Source: Candidatus Gastranaerophilales bacterium
GTDB lineage: Bacteria; Cyanobacteriota; Vampirovibrionia; Gastranaerophilales; Gastranaerophilaceae
Assembly: GCA_910587055.1 (NCBI GenBank)
Contig: CAJUKY010000035.1
Coordinates: 1 to 9,963, forward strand
Length of the DNA: 9,963 nt
Reading direction: 5' to 3'
The position numbers and the translations under genes are program-made. The notes beneath the pieces were generated by a model. The model did not search any database, was not told where the DNA came from, and was given only the letters and a program-made list of their open reading frames with translations. Below, one piece after another: positions 5,744 through 9,963 of the stretch (the first letter of the stretch is position 1; each line of letters begins with the position of its first letter).

Positions 5744-6760
5744 ATGCCTGTATATTTATTCTGGGGTGATGAAGATTTCACGCTTGAAAAAGAAATAAAT
5801 AATATTAAAGAAGAGGTGTTAAAAATTCGCGATGGCGGCGAAATTTCACCCCTGAATTACAGGTGTCTTGATAATCCTGATTTTAAAACCCTGATTGATG
5901 CGCTCTGCACCCAGCCTATGATGTTCGGGGATGTTGTTTATAAAATAAGAGCAGACAAATATTTTCTTGAAACAACAAAAAAAATCAAACTTGATGATAA
6001 GCAGACGGATGAAATTATAAAGGCACTGGGTCTTGTATCAGAAAGAGTACATGTTATTTTAACCTGTCCTATTGATAAGGGAGACAGGAAAAAACCCGAT
6101 TCAAGAAAAAAAATTTATAAAGCTGTGCAAAAAGCGGGCTCCATCAAAGAATTTACTGCATTTAAGGCATATGAAGAATACAAAATTCTTCCCGTTTTAA
6201 AACAGATGGTGCAAAAAGCCGGTTTAAAAGCCGACAGTACGGTTTTAACAATGATAATAAGGCAAATCGGCCCGTCATTACGTGATTTAAACACGGCACT
6301 TGATAAAATAAAGCTTATAATTCATCCTGATAACAATATAACTGCCGAAGTTGTTGAAAAACTCGGCGGGGAAAGCCAAAATATCTTTTTAATAAGCGAT
6401 TTAATTCTGGAAAAAAAATTTGATAAGGCGCTTTTTGAAATTTCAAATATATTGAATAAATCCCACTATCTTGAGATTTTAGCCTTTCTTCAAAGCTCTT
6501 TTTCTAAACTTTTAATTACAAAAGTTTATTCAAAAACCGCATCAAGCTTTGATATAGCAAGAAAAACGGGGCAGAATGAATATATTGTAAAAAAGAGCCT
6601 TGAAAAATTGCGGGCAATAAGTACCGATGAACTCATTCGAATTAAGCAAAATTTAACACAGGCGGAGTATGAAATAAAAAGCGGGATAAAAGAACCGCTT
6701 CTTGCCTTTGAATGCGCACTTTTGCAAAAAGAACAAAATAAGGAGACGCAGATTTTATGA
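5744..6760 (+). CDS. holA: DNA polymerase III subunit delta
   Basis: The delta subunit is the clamp-opening member of the replicative clamp loader; it binds the beta sliding clamp and levers it open during loading. The 338 residues fit the family. The N-terminus PVYLFWGDEDFTLEKEI (2-18) is the typical start of HolA. The mid region GPSLRDLNTALDKI (176-189) is the conserved lid element, and the C-terminal collar domain (about 212-335) includes FDIARKTGQNEYIVKK (269-284). Like other delta subunits it has no ATP-binding P-loop. The AAGGAG (5722-5727) sits 16 bases before the ATG, unusually far, but an in-frame stop (5735-5737) excludes a usable earlier start. It overlaps the next gene by 4 bp. 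Confidence 0.93.
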   Translation: MPVYLFWGDEDFTLEKEINNIKEEVLKIRDGGEISPLNYRCLDNPDFKTLIDALCTQPMMFGDVVYKIRADKYFLETTKKIKLDDKQTDEIIKALGLVSERVHVILTCPIDKGDRKKPDSRKKIYKAVQKAGSIKEFTAFKAYEEYKILPVLKQMVQKAGLKADSTVLTMIIRQIGPSLRDLNTALDKIKLIIHPDNNITAEVVEKLGGESQNIFLISDLILEKKFDKALFEISNILNKSHYLEILAFLQSSFSKLLITKVYSKTASSFDIARKTGQNEYIVKKSLEKLRAISTDELIRIKQNLTQAEYEIKSGIKEPLLAFECALLQKEQNKETQIL

Positions 6761-7710
6761 TAAATGAAATTTTAAAATCAAAATTTCCTTTTGTAACAAA
6801 TTATTTTGAAACCTTAATAAAAAATAATATTGATAAATTTCCGCAATCTATCGTATTTGAAGGCTCAGATACTATTGCGCAGTACATTTTTTCAATGGAA
6901 TTATCAAGAATTTTAAACTGTGCAGAAAATATTGAAAATCCTGACTGCACCTGTATAAACTGTAACTGGATAAGAGAAATTAAGCATCCGAGTGTAAATA
7001 TTGTATCTCCTATAAATTTTAAGGATGATTCATCAAAAACCGTAATTTCAATTGCACAGGCAAAAAAAGTAACATCATCCTTAAGTGAAACCTGTGATTA
7101 CCACAGAGTTTTTATATTTTGTGATGCAAAAATAAAACAAAGAAGCGCACAGGAAAATGCTTCAATTCTTGAATTTAAAAATTCGGGATTTGAATACACG
7201 GAAGAAAACTGGACTCCTTTACCTTTAAATATGAAGGTTTTCAAGGCAGAGGCTTCAAATTCTCTTTTAAAATCAATTGAGGAGCCTCCGGAGCGCACAA
7301 CTTTTATATTTTTAACAAAAAACAGGGAAGATTTAATTTCAACAATAGTTTCCCGCTCAAATGTTTTCAAACTCTCAGGAAACAACAAAACCGTAGGTGC
7401 GGATTTAACCGATGAACTGAAAGCAGCATTAAGAAGCTATCCTATTTTATCCGTTCAAGATGCACTTGATATGGCATATGATATTGAAAATATTCTAAAA
7501 ACCGCAGAAATTGATATTTTTGATTTCTTAAACGAATTTCAAAGCTATATTCTTGAATTCTTGAAAAGCAATATTAATAATAACAGTGCCTCCAGAATGT
7601 TTGAGCGCCATATAAAGCTTGTGCAGAATGCTAAAAAAAGATTAAAGGCATCAATGAGCGCAAAGGTTGTTTTAGAAAGCCTGTTTTTGGATATCGCAAA
7701 ATATGAATAG
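6757..7710 (+). CDS. holB: DNA polymerase III subunit delta' (HolB-like), divergent
   Basis: Delta' is the structural, non-ATPase end subunit of the clamp loader pentamer. The 317 residues show the zinc module C55-x8-C64-x-C66-x2-C69 (one residue shorter than the usual x8, x2, x2 spacing). SNSLLKSIEEPPERTTFIFLT (167-187) is the diagnostic helix and sensor 1 strand, and the SRC-like motif is S199-R200-S201, keeping the arginine finger R200. The Walker A site is degenerate (FEGSDTIAQY, 34-43, no GKT/S). An extra segment of about 30 residues (roughly 125-158) sits between the Walker B-like strand VFIFCDAK and the NSLLK helix. ATGA overlaps the end of holA, and AGGAG (6741-6745) lies 11 bases upstream. 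The partner is firm from context; the sequence is divergent. Confidence 0.85.
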   Translation: MINEILKSKFPFVTNYFETLIKNNIDKFPQSIVFEGSDTIAQYIFSMELSRILNCAENIENPDCTCINCNWIREIKHPSVNIVSPINFKDDSSKTVISIAQAKKVTSSLSETCDYHRVFIFCDAKIKQRSAQENASILEFKNSGFEYTEENWTPLPLNMKVFKAEASNSLLKSIEEPPERTTFIFLTKNREDLISTIVSRSNVFKLSGNNKTVGADLTDELKAALRSYPILSVQDALDMAYDIENILKTAEIDIFDFLNEFQSYILEFLKSNINNNSASRMFERHIKLVQNAKKRLKASMSAKVVLESLFLDIAKYE

Positions 7711-8704
7711 CAAAGTAAAAAATATAATAGCACTTTCAATCCCCACCGGTGTAGGGGCTGAAATCGGCGGATATGCAGGTGATGCAGGGTATATTGCAAG
7801 AGAATTTTCAAAATATTTTAAAGTGATTGTAAACCCTAATGTTGTAAATGCAGGGATTTTGAGTGCCGTAAATAATGATATGTATTATGTTGAAGGGTAT
7901 GCCTTTGATGAATTTTTTAACGGCAAAATAAACTTAAATCCGGTTAAAAAATTTAATAAAATCGGGGTTATTTTTGATAAAGCAATTCCTGAAAACATAT
8001 TAAACCTTCATCTTAATACGATTGAAGCGGCAAAGATTGTAAAAGGATACGATATTCCGTATTATGAAATTACAAAAGAACCTGTCGGGGTCGGGCTTAC
8101 AAAAGATTTTTCAGGGGTCTCCACAGGGCGTATTGAAAATGAAAAAACGCTTTATAAGGCAGCGCAAAACCTTATTAAAAAAGGAGCACAGGCACTTGCC
8201 GTTGTTTGTTTTTTTTCTGATGAATGCGAGGATGAAAATTATAATAACGGCAAAGGGGTTGACCCGATAGGCGGTATTGAAGCTGTAATTTCACATTATT
8301 TAACACGTGAATTTATGGTTCCTTGTGCGCATGCTCCGGCTTTTTCAGGGCTTGATATAGGTTTTGAGATTATAAACAAAAAGGTGGCATCCGAATTTAT
8401 TTCATCCACATATCTTCCCTGCATTTTAGACGGGCTTTCAATTGCTCCTTTAATTTCAAAAACGGGCGGAATATCAAATAAATATGCAAAATGCCTTATA
8501 GCACCGGCTGATGCCCTCGGCTCAAAAGCTGTAATATCCGCTTTGAATAATAAAATTGAAGTGTGTGCCGTAAATAATAAGACAGTACTTTCAATTGATT
8601 GCAACAAGCTTAAAGAAAATGGTATAATAACAAAGTCAAATATTATAACTGAATTTCAAAGTTATCAGGATTGTTTAAAATATATAAGGGATAAGTATGA
8701 ATAG
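7703..8704 (+). CDS. DUF3326 family protein
   Basis: This 333-residue protein matches the DUF3326 family, which I know from cyanobacteria and plastid lineages and whose function is not established. Conserved blocks are PTGVGAEIGGYAGDA (14-28), NPNVVNAG (44-51), YVEGYAFD (62-69), GVDPIGGIEAVISHYL (185-200), PCAHAPAF (207-214) and TYLPCILDGLSIAP (236-249). The glycine-rich first block and the conserved C, H and E residues look like a ligand or catalytic site. No membrane segment or signal peptide is seen. Its ATG lies in an 8-bp overlap with the end of holB (ATGAATAG), without a good Shine-Dalgarno, so translation is probably coupled to holB. Family call from memory of the motifs. Confidence 0.85.
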   Translation: MNSKVKNIIALSIPTGVGAEIGGYAGDAGYIAREFSKYFKVIVNPNVVNAGILSAVNNDMYYVEGYAFDEFFNGKINLNPVKKFNKIGVIFDKAIPENILNLHLNTIEAAKIVKGYDIPYYEITKEPVGVGLTKDFSGVSTGRIENEKTLYKAAQNLIKKGAQALAVVCFFSDECEDENYNNGKGVDPIGGIEAVISHYLTREFMVPCAHAPAFSGLDIGFEIINKKVASEFISSTYLPCILDGLSIAPLISKTGGISNKYAKCLIAPADALGSKAVISALNNKIEVCAVNNKTVLSIDCNKLKENGIITKSNIITEFQSYQDCLKYIRDKYE

Positions 8705-9875
8705 AAAAAACTTAAAACAAAAATCCGGCTGGACTCTTGTAGAGCTTTGTGTTGCGCTAATTGCACTTGCTATTCTTGTAGGACTTGCAGTTCAAACAAT
8801 AAAACCGAAAAAATTTATGGTGGCTCCCTTTGCATATGCGGGATTTTATAATTTAAAACAGGCATCCGTTGCAATTATGAACAAATGTACAAACGAAGGC
8901 GGAAACGGAATATACGGCTGCCAGCCAAATACATATAAGCTCCCAGTAACGGATGAAGCAGCTGTTAACGCTATAAATGCAGCCATTAAGGCCTATAAAG
9001 ATGCAAACCCCTCATCAACCGACACCGAGGTTGATTTAGATACGGTTGATGAGATTTTTTGCATGGAAGTAGGGAATATGTTCACCCTTGCAAATAATGA
9101 CACAATAAGGTGTAAATACCATAACGGCAACGGTGACGGAACAAAACTGCCCACATCTACGGCACCCGGGGTTGCAAACTTTCAGGCATCAAACATGGTT
9201 TCTTATTATTTCTTAGAAAGACCATGGCTTCAAATAAATAAAGCATCACCTGAGGAACAGGCTCTCGGGCAGACTGCGGCTTCTATGTTTAAGCCGATTT
9301 TTATTGATGTTAACGGTGATAAAGGCCCGAACAGACTTGGAGATGACCAGTTCCCGTTAAGATTATATCTTGACGGCACGGTTACACCAGGAAGTTGTTT
9401 CCTGTATGCAGGCTCTACAGATCCTGCCGATAATAAAGTAGGGGAAGCCGTAGATAATCCGGAACGGCCTTATCCGACTAATTTGTACTGCCCTTCAAGA
9501 ACAGTATCCGTCGGAGGTGTAGATACCCCTGTTGCCCTTACGGACAGTTTTCTTGAAACAAATTATCCTTTCGCATACAACTTATACAGAAGCCACATTC
9601 CCGAAGGCGGCAGCAATGAAAAGAGAGAAACCAAAGTTATTTTAAGAGATATAAGCTATCAGGAAGCCGCTTGTAAATCAGGCAGAGATAATGTTGTACC
9701 GAGAGTGACATTCTGCGGCGATGATGGTACTGACAAAGTGGATAAAATAGAAAGAGGCGGCACAAACAAACTTAAGGCTTTAAACGATTGTACCAGCGGC
9801 AGCAATGATGCATTTTGTATAGAAAGAATTGCACGCCCCGCAAACCCGGGATTATTTAGGCTGCCTCTGCTGTAG
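8697..9875 (+). CDS. Type IV prepilin-like secreted protein, large, cysteine-rich
   Basis: The N-terminus is a class III (prepilin) signal. A basic leader (1-10) ends in G11, then WTLVE (12-16) with the conserved Glu at +5, then a hydrophobic helix (about 17-33). Prepilin peptidase would cut after G11 and methylate W12, which replaces the usual phenylalanine. The 392 residues are much longer than a major pilin. The globular part holds ten cysteines (C64, 75, 122, 139, 234, 265, 326, 340, 365, 374), suggesting five disulfides, and an acidic, possibly calcium-binding loop, DVNGDKGPNRLGDD (204-217). AAGGG (8686-8690) gives a well spaced Shine-Dalgarno. The gene overlaps DUF3326 by 8 bp and ends in three in-frame stops (TAG TAA TAG). 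It is likely a minor pilin, pseudopilin or surface filament tip protein. Confidence 0.88.
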   Translation: MNRKNLKQKSGWTLVELCVALIALAILVGLAVQTIKPKKFMVAPFAYAGFYNLKQASVAIMNKCTNEGGNGIYGCQPNTYKLPVTDEAAVNAINAAIKAYKDANPSSTDTEVDLDTVDEIFCMEVGNMFTLANNDTIRCKYHNGNGDGTKLPTSTAPGVANFQASNMVSYYFLERPWLQINKASPEEQALGQTAASMFKPIFIDVNGDKGPNRLGDDQFPLRLYLDGTVTPGSCFLYAGSTDPADNKVGEAVDNPERPYPTNLYCPSRTVSVGGVDTPVALTDSFLETNYPFAYNLYRSHIPEGGSNEKRETKVILRDISYQEAACKSGRDNVVPRVTFCGDDGTDKVDKIERGGTNKLKALNDCTSGSNDAFCIERIARPANPGLFRLPLL

Positions 9876-9892
9876 TAATAGGAAAATATATT

Positions 9893-9933
9893 TAAAACTC
9901 CATGCTTTATTTTAAAAAAGGCATGGAGTTTTA
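9893..9933 (+). terminator. Terminator of the holA-to-prepilin operon
   Basis: The arms TAAAACTCCATGC (9893-9905) and GCATGGAGTTTTA (9921-9933) are perfectly complementary, with a 15-base A/T-rich loop and T-rich sequence after the stem. A third element, AAAGCATGG (9939-9947), is followed by TTTTTT and can pair with the same left-arm bases (9900-9908), giving an alternative hairpin. Both lie 17 to 72 bases after the last stop codon. Confidence 0.85.
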
Positions 9934-9963
9934 TTTTAAAAGCATGGTTTTTTATATAAAAAA

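Noticed and set aside
5740..5745. TATAAT overlapping the holA start codon as a promoter
   Set aside because: Transcripts would begin inside holA after its conserved N-terminus; a better promoter pair lies at 5673-5700.

Overview
This is an AT-rich bacterial window with tightly packed genes. It most likely comes from the non-photosynthetic, gut-associated sister lineage of Cyanobacteria (Melainabacteria/Vampirovibrionia, Gastranaerophilales-like). That placement is inference from several cues. There is a DUF3326 protein, a family I know mainly from cyanobacteria and plastid-bearing organisms. The threonyl-tRNA synthetase lacks the N-terminal TGS domain, as I recall for cyanobacterial enzymes. 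A prepilin-like protein carries a D-x-N-G-x-x-G-P-N motif. One orphan protein has a short N-terminus ending in NFKG and another carries a DTVSFS motif; I associate such patterns with this lineage. No rRNA, tRNA, CRISPR array or insertion sequence was seen.

Layout. Bases 1-900 hold the last codons of a plus-strand gene, a strong terminator, a 72-residue XRE-type regulator (minus) divergent from a 72-residue unknown protein (plus), and a poorly coding stretch ending in the thrS terminator. Bases 901-3462 are minus strand: thrS, preceded by two coupled ORFs that together look like one ADP-ribosyltransferase (ART) fold protein of about 233 residues, split by a one-base frame change. Bases 3463-3978 hold a bidirectional-looking terminator, an overlooked 56-codon minus-strand gene and the promoter of the next gene. 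A ROK-family sugar kinase (3979-4929, plus) converges on an orphan 219-residue protein (4944-5603, minus). Bases 5744-9875 form a plus-strand operon with every junction overlapping: holA (4 bp overlap), a holB-like delta-prime gene (8 bp), DUF3326 (8 bp) and a large type IV prepilin-like protein, closed by a terminator.

How the genes relate. holA and holB encode two clamp-loader subunits and are translationally coupled. DUF3326 and the prepilin-like gene ride on the same transcript without an obvious functional link. The ROK kinase and thrS are housekeeping. The least understood parts are the split ART, whose conserved motifs are visible but whose frame is broken at an A5 run, the 56-residue ORF, the two 72-residue divergent proteins and the orphan 219-residue protein.
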